Source of the DNA: Candidatus Desantisiibacteriota bacterium
GTDB lineage: Bacteria; JACRDZ01
Reading direction: 5' to 3'
DNA length: 13,480 nucleotides
Assembly: GCA_016209155.1 (NCBI GenBank)
Contig: JACQWU010000098.1
Span: 1,875-15,354, forward strand
Of the stretch, positions 1-8,612 are shown one piece after another; within the stretch, counting starts at the first letter, position 1; the number at the start of each line of letters is the position of its first letter. The notes under the pieces are model-generated. The model saw only the letters and a list, made by a program, of their open reading frames with translations. It ran no database searches and was not told where the DNA came from. Position numbers and translations under genes: made by a program.

Positions 1-1104
1 GGCAATAATAATAATACCCGGAAAATATTTATAGGTCAGGATATTTAATTCTTTAATAAAATTTATTCCTTCAAGGTTTTCTCTGCCCCCATATATATTA
101 GGAATCCACTCCCCTTCCTTGCGGCTATAATCAAGATACAGCATTGAAGCAACAGCATCTACTCTTAATCCGTCGATATGGTACCTGTCAAACCAGTACA
201 AAGCATTTGAAATTAGAAAATTTTTTACCTCATTACGTCCATAATTAAATATTAATGTTCCCCAGTCACGATGTTCTCCAAGACGCGGATCCGAATGCTC
301 ATAAAGACTTGTCCCGTCAAACCGCATAAGACCATGTCCGTCTCTTGGGAAATGAGCCGGAACCCAATCCATTATTATTCCGATATTGTTCCTGTGACAG
401 GAGTCAACAAAATATTTAAAATCATCAGGAGTTCCAAAACGGCTCGTCGGGGCATAATAACCGGTTATTTGATATCCCCAGGACTCATCCAGCGGATGTT
501 CGGCTACCGGCAAAAGTTCAATATGAGTATATCCCATTTTAATAACATAAGGTATTAACTGTTCAGCCAATTCTTTGTATGTTAAAAAACGATTTTTTTC
601 TTCAGGAACTCTCATCCATGAACCCGGATGTACTTCATAAATAGACATTGGTTTATTATAAATATTATCCTTTTGTCTTTTTTCTATCCATTCACTATCC
701 TGCCAATTATATTTACTATTACTATATACACATGATGCGGTTTTAGGCCTGACTTCGCTATAAAATGCATAAGGGTCTGACTTTACCAGTATTTCACCAG
801 CTTGAGTGAGTATTTCAAATTTATATAATGCACCTGTACCTATACCAGAGATGAATATCTCCCATACACCTGAATTTCCAAGTACTATCATCGGATTTGA
901 TTGACCATTCCACCCGTTAAAGTCTCCTATTACACTCACTTTTTTTGCATTTGGAGCCCATACTGCAAATCTTACTCCTTCAACATTATCTATACTTATA
1001 ATATGAGCGCCTAATTTCTGATAAATAAAATGATGATTACCTTCATTAAAAAGATGTAGATCAAATTCAGATAAAGTAGATGGAAAAGCATTATATGTTG
1101 TCAT
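1..1104 (-). CDS. glgB: 1,4-alpha-glucan branching enzyme, C-terminal part beyond window
   Basis: GlgB (GH13) cuts alpha-1,4-glucan chains and rejoins the segment through an alpha-1,6 bond, making glycogen branches in the cytoplasm. The 368 visible residues hold a CBM48-like domain (about 40-120, with [20 protein letters not shown]) and most of the catalytic barrel: YEVHPGSW (156-163), ELLPVAEHP (196-204), DWVPAHFP (246-253) and [15 protein letters not shown] (312-326), whose Asp316 is the expected nucleophile. The window ends right after IIIIA, where the family continues with the general-acid Glu, so about 270 residues are missing. The N-terminus starts close to CBM48, so the extra N-terminal domain of the E. 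coli enzyme is absent. ATG is preceded by GGAG at a good distance and shares ATGA with the stop of the upstream macrodomain gene, which implies translational coupling. Confidence 0.96.
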   Translation of the reverse strand, partial: MTTYNAFPSTLSEFDLHLFNEGNHHFIYQKLGAHIISIDNVEGVRFAVWAPNAKKVSVIGDFNGWNGQSNPMIVLGNSGVWEIFISGIGTGALYKFEILTQAGEILVKSDPYAFYSEVRPKTASCVYSNSKYNWQDSEWIEKRQKDNIYNKPMSIYEVHPGSWMRVPEEKNRFLTYKELAEQLIPYVIKMGYTHIELLPVAEHPLDESWGYQITGYYAPTSRFGTPDDFKYFVDSCHRNNIGIIMDWVPAHFPRDGHGLMRFDGTSLYEHSDPRLGEHRDWGTLIFNYGRNEVKNFLISNALYWFDRYHIDGLRVDAVASMLYLDYSRKEGEWIPNIYGGRENLEGINFIKELNILTYKYFPGIIIIA

Positions 1105-1640
1105 TTTTTCTCCATTTCTATAAAGTGTATCTTTTTCCCGCTGAACACTGAATAAAATTCATCATAAATAGATTTATCATACAATACAAAGTATATTTTG
1201 TTTAAAGAAGAATCTATATTACTAAAAAAAGAAACTATTTCATCAAGCATTATAACAGCACAGTCTTTAACAGGAAAACCTCCTATTCCAGTGCCTATAG
1301 CAGGAAAAGCAATTGAAGTAAATTTAGCTTCTTTTGCTCTTAATAAACTGTTGTGCGTTGTATCCTTCAGGGATTTTTCTGATACACTGTCACCAAGATT
1401 CATACCGGCGGCATGAATCACATACTTTGCTTTTAAGCTGCCTCCGGTAGTTATAACTGCTTCCCCAAGAGGTATCCTGCCTATATTGTCACATTCCTTC
1501 TGAATTATTATTCCGCCCTTGCGCAAAATCGCACCTGCCACCCCGCCGCCTAAAATAAGATCTGTATTAGCGGCATTTACGATTGCCTCAACATCCATTT
1601 CTGTAATATCACCTTTTACTAAAAAAATTTTCTGTTTCAA
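1101..1640 (-). CDS. Macrodomain (Appr-1''-p processing) protein
   Basis: This 179-residue protein is a single macrodomain, a fold that binds ADP-ribose and often hydrolyses ADP-ribosyl or O-acetyl-ADP-ribose esters. The phosphate and ribose loops are clear: GDIT (10-13), IVNAAN (20-25), GGGVAGAI (31-38) and GTGIGGFP (116-123). The MacroD/YmdB class has a catalytic Asp in GGGVDGAI. Here that position is Ala, as in Af1521-type macrodomains, so the exact substrate is uncertain. The start is TTG, chosen because GGAAAGG lies about ten bases upstream (1651-1657) and no ATG is near. The stop overlaps the glgB start by four bases. A repeat-filled gap of about 150 bases separates it from the hydrolase upstream. 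Assignment to the fold is sure; the biological role is not. Confidence 0.93.
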   Translation of the reverse strand: MKQKIFLVKGDITEMDVEAIVNAANTDLILGGGVAGAILRKGGIIIQKECDNIGRIPLGEAVITTGGSLKAKYVIHAAGMNLGDSVSEKSLKDTTHNSLLRAKEAKFTSIAFPAIGTGIGGFPVKDCAVIMLDEIVSFFSNIDSSLNKIYFVLYDKSIYDEFYSVFSGKKIHFIEMEKK

Positions 1641-1670
1641 AGTTGTAATACCTTTCCAATATGAATATAT

Positions 1671-1759
1671 CAGGTGTTTAGGCTGAAGACTGAAGTATAT
1701 TAGTTATCATGCAATAGATTTTGAAACTAGAAGCCTTCCACCTTCAGTCTACCCACCTG
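1671..1759. repeat. CTGAAG-type inverted repeat, copy A
   Basis: Two arms of about 25 bases (1671-1695 and 1735-1759) pair imperfectly, roughly 20 of 25 positions, around a 39-base centre. Each arm runs CAGGTG..TAG.CTGAAG..GAAG when read inwards. Related sequences occur at 2723-2747 (one arm) and 11557-11626 (both arms). It fills most of the gap between the hydrolase and macrodomain genes. No long T tract follows on the minus strand, so it looks like a dispersed repeat rather than a terminator. Confidence 0.75.
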
Positions 1760-1794
1760 AATAATTATACTTAATTTTCAAATAAATTGCGACA

Positions 1795-2706
1795 TTAAAA
1801 ATCTTTCACCCATGAATAAATAATTTCAAATACTTCCCTCTGCTCTGGATTTTCTACTGTCGTGAGGACATGAGGTGCATTTTCAAGTGAAATAAATTTT
1901 TTATTTTTAGAATTAATCTCATTAAAAATAAATTCAGAACTTTTATATCTAACAGTTTTATCTTTCTTTGAATGGATAATAAGTACAGGCTGGTTAATTT
2001 TTGAGAGTTCTTTTATTATTTCTCTGCTCAATTTATAAACTTCATAAACCGCAGGCATAGCTCTTTTTTCATAATAATACGGTTTGTATTTTTCTTCCAG
2101 AGGACGAATATTATATTTTATAAAATACTTTGCTATTCCGCTTAAACATATTGTACGATTTTGAAAAAAAACAGCGCTTGAAAGAGATATAACCCCACTG
2201 ACATTTGGTTTATTTGCCGCTAAATATAAAGCTAATACTCCGCCTGTAGATTCGCCTGCTATCACTACTTTATTTCCTAAAAGCTTTGTTATTTCATAAG
2301 AAGCACAAACGGATTTATACCAATCCTGCCATGTAACCCCCATCAGGTCATCCGGAGATGTTGCATGTCCCGGCAGGCATATTCCATAAACATTATATCC
2401 TTTTTTATATAAATATTCCCCCATATCCTTCATCTCCCAAGGACTTGCTGTGAATCCATGTATCAATAAAAATGCAACTTTTGTTTTTTGTCCATGTGAA
2501 AGAAGGAAAGGTTCATTCCCGGGTCTTAAACGATGTTTGATCTTTAAATATTCGGTTTGATACTTTTTTTGCGCAAGATCAATATCATTAATTAAGTCCG
2601 CATGTAGCATTGGAAGATAAAAAAAAATTAAAATTAATACCAGATACATTAATATTGCCAACTCATCAGTTATTTCAAATGTCCAGGGTTTTGTGTTATC
2701 ACGCAT
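1795..2706 (-). CDS. Membrane-anchored alpha/beta hydrolase (carboxylesterase / S33-like)
   Basis: This 303-residue protein has a hydrophobic segment at about 17-34, preceded by a charged N-terminus, then a soluble alpha/beta hydrolase domain. Oxyanion-hole region LLIHGFTASPWEM (80-92), nucleophile elbow GESTGG with Ser153, Asp249 in HSKKDKTV and His279 in NAPHV form a plausible catalytic triad. The layout resembles small carboxylesterases and monoacylglycerol lipases of the Est30 type, so it probably cleaves short or medium carboxyl esters. The substrate is unknown. The hydrophobic segment may be an uncleaved anchor holding the domain at the inner membrane. The start lies 35 bases after the rsmE stop, with an AGGT motif eight bases upstream that comes from a CTGAAG-type repeat. 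Confidence 0.88.
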   Translation of the reverse strand: MRDNTKPWTFEITDELAILMYLVLILIFFYLPMLHADLINDIDLAQKKYQTEYLKIKHRLRPGNEPFLLSHGQKTKVAFLLIHGFTASPWEMKDMGEYLYKKGYNVYGICLPGHATSPDDLMGVTWQDWYKSVCASYEITKLLGNKVVIAGESTGGVLALYLAANKPNVSGVISLSSAVFFQNRTICLSGIAKYFIKYNIRPLEEKYKPYYYEKRAMPAVYEVYKLSREIIKELSKINQPVLIIHSKKDKTVRYKSSEFIFNEINSKNKKFISLENAPHVLTTVENPEQREVFEIIYSWVKDF

Positions 2707-2722
2707 GATTTATACCTAAAAG

Positions 2723-2747
2723 CCTTCCACTTTCAGCCTATTCACCT
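2723..2747. repeat. CTGAAG-type repeat, single arm (copy B)
   Basis: This is a single arm of the family seen at 1671-1759 and 11557-11626. On the minus strand it begins AGGTGAATAGGCTGAAAG. The TGA inside AGGTGA is the stop codon of rsmE (2742-2744). A few bases further on, AGGT (from TTTTAGGTATAAATC) is the best candidate ribosome binding site for the hydrolase. Confidence 0.65.
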
Positions 2748-3485
2748 AAAGTCATTAATTTCATAAAATAAAACCGCAATTGCGCAAATAGCCGCTGTAT
2801 CTGCGCGTAGAATGTTTGAATTCAGCGAAACCGTTTTTATTCCCGCATCTTGAGCCAGCTTAATTTCATCTTCTGTGAAACCGCCTTCAGGCCCGACAAA
2901 AATATTTATATTATCAATTGCTTTTCCCAGCGGAAATATTTTTTTTAAAGAAATATATTTTTCTTCTTCCCAGAAAATTAAATTTAACTCATTGGTGTTT
3001 CTTAATTTAACCGCATCTTTAAAACTTTTTATAGGTAATATAAAAGGGATATCAATACGTTTACACTGTTTTGCTGCTTCATGTACTATTTTTTCCCATC
3101 TTAGAAGTTTTTGCTCTCTTTCTTCTGTTTTGATTTTAATAATTGTGCGTTCACTGATAACAGGAATAAATCCTGCAACTCCAAGCTCGGTCCCTTTTTT
3201 TAATACATGGTCCCATGCCTCTCCTTTTAAAATACATGAATATAGATTCAATTTTATTTTAGGGGATGTTATTTTTTCAAATGTGACAATTTTAGAGGTT
3301 ATTAAATCTTTACAAAGAGAGGAGATTACAGCATTATATCTATTCCCTGATTTGTCCACAACTTTGATGTGGTCTCCCGGTAAAAGTCTTAAAACACCGG
3401 ATATATGCCTGGCATCATTTCCCTTGATAAATATTTTATTATCTTTTATTTGTGTATGATTTACAAAAAATTGATGCAAATGCAT
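2742..3485 (-). CDS. rsmE: 16S rRNA (uracil1498-N3)-methyltransferase
   Basis: RsmE uses S-adenosylmethionine to methylate N3 of U1498 in 16S rRNA of the assembled 30S subunit. The 247 residues match the usual family length. An N-terminal PUA-like domain (HQFFVN, then HISGVLRLLPGD at 27-38) is followed by a SPOUT knot domain with KGTELGVAGFIPVISERT (97-114), RWEKIVHEAAKQCKR (129-143), VGPEGGFTEDEI (197-208) and LNSNILRADTAA (221-232). The last motif is usually LGxRILRxETAA; the Gly and first Arg are replaced by Asn here, but the core LR and TAA persist. The ATG lies two bases after the PII stop codon, so the two genes are probably coupled. The stop TGA lies inside a dispersed repeat arm. Confidence 0.95.
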   Translation of the reverse strand: MHLHQFFVNHTQIKDNKIFIKGNDARHISGVLRLLPGDHIKVVDKSGNRYNAVISSLCKDLITSKIVTFEKITSPKIKLNLYSCILKGEAWDHVLKKGTELGVAGFIPVISERTIIKIKTEEREQKLLRWEKIVHEAAKQCKRIDIPFILPIKSFKDAVKLRNTNELNLIFWEEEKYISLKKIFPLGKAIDNINIFVGPEGGFTEDEIKLAQDAGIKTVSLNSNILRADTAAICAIAVLFYEINDFR

Positions 3486-3487
3486 AT

Positions 3488-3844
<357 letters not shown>

Positions 3845-5017
3845 CTATTCCTCCGACACTTTTATCATATTGCGGCCGCTGTGTTTAGCATTATACAGAG
3901 CATTATCTGCCTGCCCGATTAAATCCATTTTTGATTTTTTCCCGCTGAAACATGCAAGTCCGATGCTTATAGTCTTGGAAACTGTTTCTTTATCATCTTT
4001 TCCCCTAAACGGATAATTTCTAACAGCTAAAAGAATTCTTTCAGCTACTTTCAAGGCTCCCTTTTTATCAGTATAAGGCAGAATAATGGCAAATTCTTCT
4101 CCTCCATATCTGGAAACAAGATCAACTTCCCTGACATTCAACATAAATAATTTTGAAATGTCCTGTAATAAAATATCACCTTTTTGATGTCCGAAGCGAT
4201 CGTTATAATCTTTAAAATAATCTATATCAATAAACATAAGATACAGACTTCCCTTATGCCTTCCGGCTCTATTAATTTCTCTTTCCAGTGAAACTTGTAA
4301 ATATCTGTGATTATAGAGACCTGTGAGCCCATCATGTATTGCCATATCTTTCATCCGGTGATAAAGCTGACAGTTATTAATAACAAGAATGGCCTGCTTT
4401 GCAACCATATTTAAAGTATATTTATTATGTTCAGTAATATCTTTGCCTATGATTGAAACAAACAGCGATCCAATTCTCCTGGAACGTATTTCAAGAGGAA
4501 CAGAATAAAAAAATAAAGGTTCGCTTATATCTTCCTTTATACTTTTAAAAATATTATTCTGCCCCATAATTATTTCCTTATTAATTTTCATTTCTATTTC
4601 TTTTTCAGAGAGCTTTTGTTCAGAATGTAATAATTCTAAATCAAGTAATTTATTTTTACACTCGGCAAAATATTTATTCTGTATTTTTTTATTAACATTT
4701 ATATAAACATCCAGGTTGGAATTTTCATATAAAATGATCCCACCTATATCATACGGAATAATAGTTTTTAAAATAGTTAAAATTGATTTCATTACCTCAT
4801 CGTAATCCTCCACAGACTGAATAATATTACCTATTTCATTAATTATTGTCAGTTCAAACAATTTTTCATCCAGAAGACAGTTTAATTTTAAAATTACTTC
4901 AATTTGTTTATTTGTCTGCGAAAGTAAGGCATCTTTTTCCAGTATCCCCATATTATTCAATTCATTAAACTCTTTTATAAGTTGACTTACTTGAGATTCT
5001 ATTTTTTCTTTTACCAT
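3845..5017 (-). CDS. GAF-GGDEF diguanylate cyclase
   Basis: The protein (390 aa) is predicted to make cyclic di-GMP from two GTP. A charged helical N-terminus (1-55) precedes a GAF-like sensory region (about 56-215, with LTIINEIGNIIQSV and a strand pattern ending RRIGSLFVSI), then a full GGDEF domain: DGLTGLYNHRYL (229-240), FIDIDYFKDYNDRFGH (262-277) with metal ligand Asp264, the active-site loop GGEEF (305-309) and TISIGLA (349-355). An inhibitory site RxxD (Arg296-Asp299) sits five residues before GGEEF, so product feedback is likely. There is no transmembrane segment, so it is probably cytoplasmic. The GAF ligand is unknown. AAGGA lies before the ATG. The gene is nine bases from the PII gene, an interesting but unproven link between nitrogen status and c-di-GMP. 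Confidence 0.94.
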   Translation of the reverse strand: MVKEKIESQVSQLIKEFNELNNMGILEKDALLSQTNKQIEVILKLNCLLDEKLFELTIINEIGNIIQSVEDYDEVMKSILTILKTIIPYDIGGIILYENSNLDVYINVNKKIQNKYFAECKNKLLDLELLHSEQKLSEKEIEMKINKEIIMGQNNIFKSIKEDISEPLFFYSVPLEIRSRRIGSLFVSIIGKDITEHNKYTLNMVAKQAILVINNCQLYHRMKDMAIHDGLTGLYNHRYLQVSLEREINRAGRHKGSLYLMFIDIDYFKDYNDRFGHQKGDILLQDISKLFMLNVREVDLVSRYGGEEFAIILPYTDKKGALKVAERILLAVRNYPFRGKDDKETVSKTISIGLACFSGKKSKMDLIGQADNALYNAKHSGRNMIKVSEE

Positions 5018-5069
5018 TATTATCCTTACTTATTTTTCTGTGAGCATTCGGCTATTATCTGACAGCTTA

Positions 5070-6320
5070 CTATTTTTCTTCCAATGCATAGATATACCCG
5101 TCACTCGAACCAAAATAAACTATTCCATCCATTACCGCAGGTGAAGAGCGTATCCCTTTCCCTGTCTCATATTTCCATGCTAATTCACCGGTTTTAACTT
5201 TAAAGCAATAAATCCATCCATCCCATGAACCAATATAAACATATCGATTCACAACAGCAGGCGATGAATACAGGTCTCCGAATGTTAAAAAATCCCATAA
5301 TTTTTTCCCTGTGGACATATCTATACCGTAAATCCGATTATCAAAAGAAGCCGCAATAATTACTTCATATTCAGCGCTTAAAGAAGCAACTATAGGGCCT
5401 TCTGTCTTATAAGCCCATTTTAAATCTCCAGAAAGAATATCAAAACAATACACAAACTCATCCATAGAGCCGTAGTATAATTTGTCATCAATTATGATAG
5501 GTGATGAATAAATACTTCCACCTGTTCCGATAAATTTTTTCTTTTCATTTAATTCTTTTTCTTTTTTCTTTTCTTCTTTTTCCTGCCCTTCCCCTATAAA
5601 AAAATCTCCAGAATCTGCCATGTCATCTCTATATGAAGTATCATCACCTGTCTCCAGTCTGTATTTTTTACTCAAAGTCCCATCCTTGGCATAAATTGCA
5701 TAAATATATCCGTCAAGAGTACCTACATAAATAACATTTTCAAATATAATCGGAGATGAATTAATACCTGCTTCAGCTTTAAATCTCCATTTGAGACTGC
5801 CTTTTTTAGCATCTATCGCATATAAATGATTATCATAAGAACCGATATAAACAGTTTCATCATTTATAAGCGGAGAAGATTCTATTCTTGAGTCAGTTTT
5901 AAATTTCCACAATAATTTGCCTGTAGAAGCATTCACAGCATATACATAAGTATCCAGGCACCCGAAATAAACGACACCTCCGGTAACACCCGGAGATGAA
6001 AGAATAACATCACCTGCCTGGAATTTCCATATGAGTTTTCCTATTATAGCGTCTATTGCATAAAGGTATCCGTTATCCGCACCTACGTATAATATATCAT
6101 TAACTACAGCAGGTGAAGAATCCACAGGACTTCCCGCATTAAATTTCCACCTGACATGTACCGGACCTGTTGCCCCGCATCCGGCTCCTCCGCTATGCCA
6201 TATATCCCGTCTGAACGCAGGCCATTCCTCAATATCTTCCTCAGCCAGAATTCCGGATTTAGAATCAAATATAAAACATATTACTAATAGCAAAATAGTG
6301 AATAAATGCTTATTTTTCAT
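5070..6320 (-). CDS. Secreted PQQ-type beta-propeller repeat protein
   Basis: I chose the ATG at 6320 (416 aa) because it begins a signal peptide, MKNKHLFTILLLVICFIF, with GAAGGGA about 12 bases upstream. The frame stays open further upstream only because it reads through REP repeats. After WPAFRRDIWHSGGAG the protein carries eight blades of about 40 residues of the form SSPAVVNDxxYVGxxDGYxYAIDxxTGxLxWKF, the PQQ/BamB-like propeller signature; blade six is degenerate (VASLSAEYEVIIAASFDNRIYGID). Between blades four and five is a highly charged Lys/Glu-rich insert of about 45 residues. Such propellers can be quinoprotein cofactor domains or protein scaffolds like BamB. No dehydrogenase module is present, so a scaffold or binding role in the envelope is more likely. 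The final blade closes at the C-terminus (YIYALEEK). Confidence 0.88.
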   Translation of the reverse strand: MKNKHLFTILLLVICFIFDSKSGILAEEDIEEWPAFRRDIWHSGGAGCGATGPVHVRWKFNAGSPVDSSPAVVNDILYVGADNGYLYAIDAIIGKLIWKFQAGDVILSSPGVTGGVVYFGCLDTYVYAVNASTGKLLWKFKTDSRIESSPLINDETVYIGSYDNHLYAIDAKKGSLKWRFKAEAGINSSPIIFENVIYVGTLDGYIYAIYAKDGTLSKKYRLETGDDTSYRDDMADSGDFFIGEGQEKEEKKKEKELNEKKKFIGTGGSIYSSPIIIDDKLYYGSMDEFVYCFDILSGDLKWAYKTEGPIVASLSAEYEVIIAASFDNRIYGIDMSTGKKLWDFLTFGDLYSSPAVVNRYVYIGSWDGWIYCFKVKTGELAWKYETGKGIRSSPAVMDGIVYFGSSDGYIYALEEK

Positions 6321-6340
6321 GAATTTTTTGTATCCCTTCA

Positions 6341-6435
6341 TAGACGCAAAATGTTGCGTCGCTACCGCATTTGTTGAGACGCAAGGCATTGCGTCTCTAC
6401 CGCATTTGTTGAGACGCAAGGCATTGCGTCTCTAC
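6341..6435 (-). repeat. Three tandem REP hairpins (GTAG-AGACGCAA family)
   Basis: On the minus strand three units run head to tail: GTAG, then AGACGCAA, loop TGCC, TTGCGTCT, followed by the spacer CAACAAATGCG. Two complete 35-base units (6401-6435 and 6366-6400) are identical; the third (6341-6365) has diverged to GTAGCGACGCAA-CATT-TTGCGTC and lacks the spacer. Stems are eight to nine perfect pairs. A GTAG tetranucleotide before a hairpin is the hallmark of REP sequences recognised by RAYT transposases. The array fills the space between the OB-like gene and the propeller gene; its first TAG is the stop codon of the former. Confidence 0.85.
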
Positions 6436-6851
6436 TTGAAGATGTTCCTTAATGTTGTGAAAAAATTTTCCCTTTTTATTTCCTGTATTACAGGTCCAAA
6501 GTTGTTAATTTTTAAATTGTACTGCTTCAATTTTTCATCCAGATCTGAACTTATATTCAAGTGAGTCATTATTTTCCCGCTAATGTACATTGAACTGGTT
6601 TTATTTACAGTATCCTCTTTTGAAATTACCCAGATAGAACCGGTTCCATCTGTTAATTTGTATAAACTTCCGGTAAACGGCAGGCAGAAAAAACTTAGAG
6701 GTTCTCCTTTAAGATGTACTATTTTTTCTTTATGATAATCAATATTCGCTAAAATATCTTCTATATTATCAAAAGAATTCATCCATATCATGGAAAAAAT
6801 AATTATAAATGCTGATAGGATAATAAGAATATTTAATTTCCATTTTGCCAT
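6432..6851 (-). CDS. Membrane-anchored OB-fold-like protein of unknown function
   Basis: A 139-residue protein with an N-terminal hydrophobic helix (about 7-25, LNILIILSAFIIIFSMIW) that could be a signal anchor or an uncleaved signal. The rest has a strand pattern typical of small OB folds: HKEKIVHLKGEPLSF, then LYKLTDGTGSIWVISKE, then MYISGKI. This resembles exported OB-fold (tRNA_anti-like) domains. I infer the fold from pattern only and cannot give a function. The start lies five bases after the epimerase-like gene, with AAGGATA upstream, so the two are probably co-transcribed. Its TAG stop is formed by the first bases of a REP hairpin, so the original C-terminus may have been slightly different. 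Confidence 0.72.
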   Translation of the reverse strand: MAKWKLNILIILSAFIIIFSMIWMNSFDNIEDILANIDYHKEKIVHLKGEPLSFFCLPFTGSLYKLTDGTGSIWVISKEDTVNKTSSMYISGKIMTHLNISSDLDEKLKQYNLKINNFGPVIQEIKRENFFTTLRNIFK

Positions 6852-6856
6852 GTCTA

Positions 6857-7495
6857 TTATTTTATCCTTACTAAATGCGTTTCCGTTTTATCATAGTATG
6901 ATTTTAAATTTTTCATATCAGGATTATAATTTGGCACTATATCCTGTATTTTTTTTATAATTCCTAAAACATTATTATTTTCAAGCATTTTATCCAGATC
7001 TTTTAAATCATTAATAAATTTATTATCATCAATAACATCCTGTTTCGCGATAAAAATATGTTTGCACCGGCTTGCATAAATTCCTTCTTCCTGTGTAAGC
7101 GGTTCTTCAAACAGTTTTTCCCCAGGACGCAGACCCGTAAAAATAATTTCAATATCCTCATGAGGTTTCAGTCCCGAAAGTTTAATTAGATCATATGCCA
7201 GTTCTACTATTTTAACAGGATCACCCATATCCAGCACAAATATTTCTGTCTCCCGGCCGATTGCTCCTGCTTGAAGCACAAGCTGAACAGCTTCAGGGAT
7301 GGTCATAAAGTACCGTACCATTTCAGGATGTGTAACTTCAACGGGACCGCCCTTTGCAATCTGCTGTTTAAAATGAGGAATTACGCTTCCTCTGCTTCCC
7401 ATAACATTACCAAATCTGACAGAAACAAATTTTGTATCGGATTTTTTACCAATATTTTCAACGATTAATTCACAAATTCTTTTTGTTGCTCCCAT
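6857..7495 (-). pseudogene. FlaA1/CapD-type nucleotide-sugar epimerase/dehydratase, C-terminal fragment
   Basis: These 212 residues are the second half of the gene whose first half is 7521-8612. The fragment begins at [14 protein letters not shown], and the frame is open upstream to give [16 protein letters not shown], the active-site segment of the extended SDR fold in this family. It continues with [44 protein letters not shown] (substrate pocket), [15 protein letters not shown] and [15 protein letters not shown], all typical of PglF/CapD/WbpM-like UDP-sugar 4,6-dehydratases or epimerases. An ATG lies at the listed start, but a protein starting here would lack the whole NAD-binding part and should not be active. 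The frame differs by one base from the upstream half. The break could also be an assembly error. Confidence 0.85.
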
Positions 7496-7520
7496 TACAT
7501 TGGTAGGATTAACTGCTTTA

Positions 7521-8612
7521 TCAGAGGAAAACCACCTGCGGCCTATAGGTCATCATTATTCTTCTGATTTTATTTTTATCTCTTATACTTGCGACCAGAG
7601 AAACAAGACTTAATCCCGGATTTGCTTTTTCTATTTCTTTTTCAATATGATACATACTGGTTTCTTCATGATCAAGCAAAAGAAGACAGGCTGGTTTAAA
7701 TCTTGCTATTTGTCTCACAAGTTCAGAGCCAATGGATCCGCCTGCTCCTGTTACAAGAATAATCTTATTGGTAACATATGAGGATATCTCATCAAAATTA
7801 ATGCTGACCGGCGGACGCCGCAGAAGGTCTTCCACATTTACATCCCGGATCTGGCTTACATTTACTTTCCCATCTATTAAATCTCCTATTCCCGGGATAG
7901 TTTTAAAAGATACATTTACTTCCTCGCACTGTTTTATTATTCTGCGCATAATTTTACCGCTTGCCGACGGGATAGCGATAAGTATCTGTTCAATATGTTG
8001 ATGGTTTACTATATCAGATAGATTCCTGCTGGTGCCAAGTACTTTGACATTATGTATCTGCTTATTAAATTTTGCCGGATTATCATCAATAAAACCTACA
8101 GGATTATATTCCAGCACCTCGTTCTCGAAAATTTCACGCAATAATTTTTCTCCTGCATCTCCTGCCCCGATTATAAGTGTTCTTTTCCCTTCTGCAATTT
8201 TACCGGGCATAATTCCCCGTAATATCCTGATAGAAAATCTTTCAGCACTAATTAAAAAAATATTTAAAAGCCAATCAATTATTAAAACAGAGCGCGGGTA
8301 ATAAAATCTGGGGATAAAAAATATAATGGTTGAAAAAATAATTGTTCCAAGACTTACCGCTTTAAAAATACGAACAGAATCTTTTACACTGGCATACCGC
8401 CATACTCCCTGATACAGTGAGAACATATAATGACATAATAGTCTGATAATAATCATTATAAATATAGTATTTTTTAAGGTATTGTTATAGGGATATGGAA
8501 TATTAAATTCAAACCGGATCAGAAAAGAACTAATAAGAGCAATGCTTACCAGCATTAAATCTGTAATTCCCAGAATAAAAAGCTGATTAATACGTTTCAA
8601 TTTGTTTGGCAT
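7521..8612 (-). pseudogene. FlaA1/CapD-type nucleotide-sugar epimerase/dehydratase, N-terminal fragment
   Basis: Intact relatives of about 600 residues make modified UDP-GlcNAc-type sugars for glycans or capsules at the inner membrane. This half has about four hydrophobic segments in residues 10-125, a CoA-binding-like Rossmann domain (LIIGAGDAGEKLLREI at 146-161) and the start of the catalytic SDR domain (ILVTGAGGSIGSELVRQI at 285-302, LLLDHEETSMYHIEKEI). It ends at YRPQVVF, after which family members read HAAAYKHVPLME; here one Leu and a TGA follow. About 44 codons plus two bases appear to be missing before the next fragment. The start has AGGAG eight bases upstream and overlaps the receiver-GGDEF gene by 26 bases. 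As read, no functional enzyme is made. Confidence 0.87.

Noticed and set aside
271-558. Plus-strand open frame inside glgB
   Set aside because: Antisense to strongly conserved GH13 motifs and without any protein-like pattern.
2875-3459. Plus-strand open frame of 194 codons antisense to rsmE
   Set aside because: It lies wholly inside a clear rsmE gene and shows no recognisable domain; it is a shadow of the real frame.
6321-6419. N-terminal extension of the beta-propeller protein up to 6419
   Set aside because: The extra residues would be encoded by REP repeats, and a proper signal peptide and ribosome binding site begin at 6320.
6341-6435. Possible CRISPR array from the 35-base tandem units
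   Set aside because: The units are contiguous and identical with no variable spacers, and each is a GTAG hairpin. They fit REP sequences.
7496-7523. Programmed frameshift in the FlaA1/CapD-like gene
   Set aside because: No slippery sequence, and a conserved block of about 44 residues is missing, which a frameshift alone would not restore.
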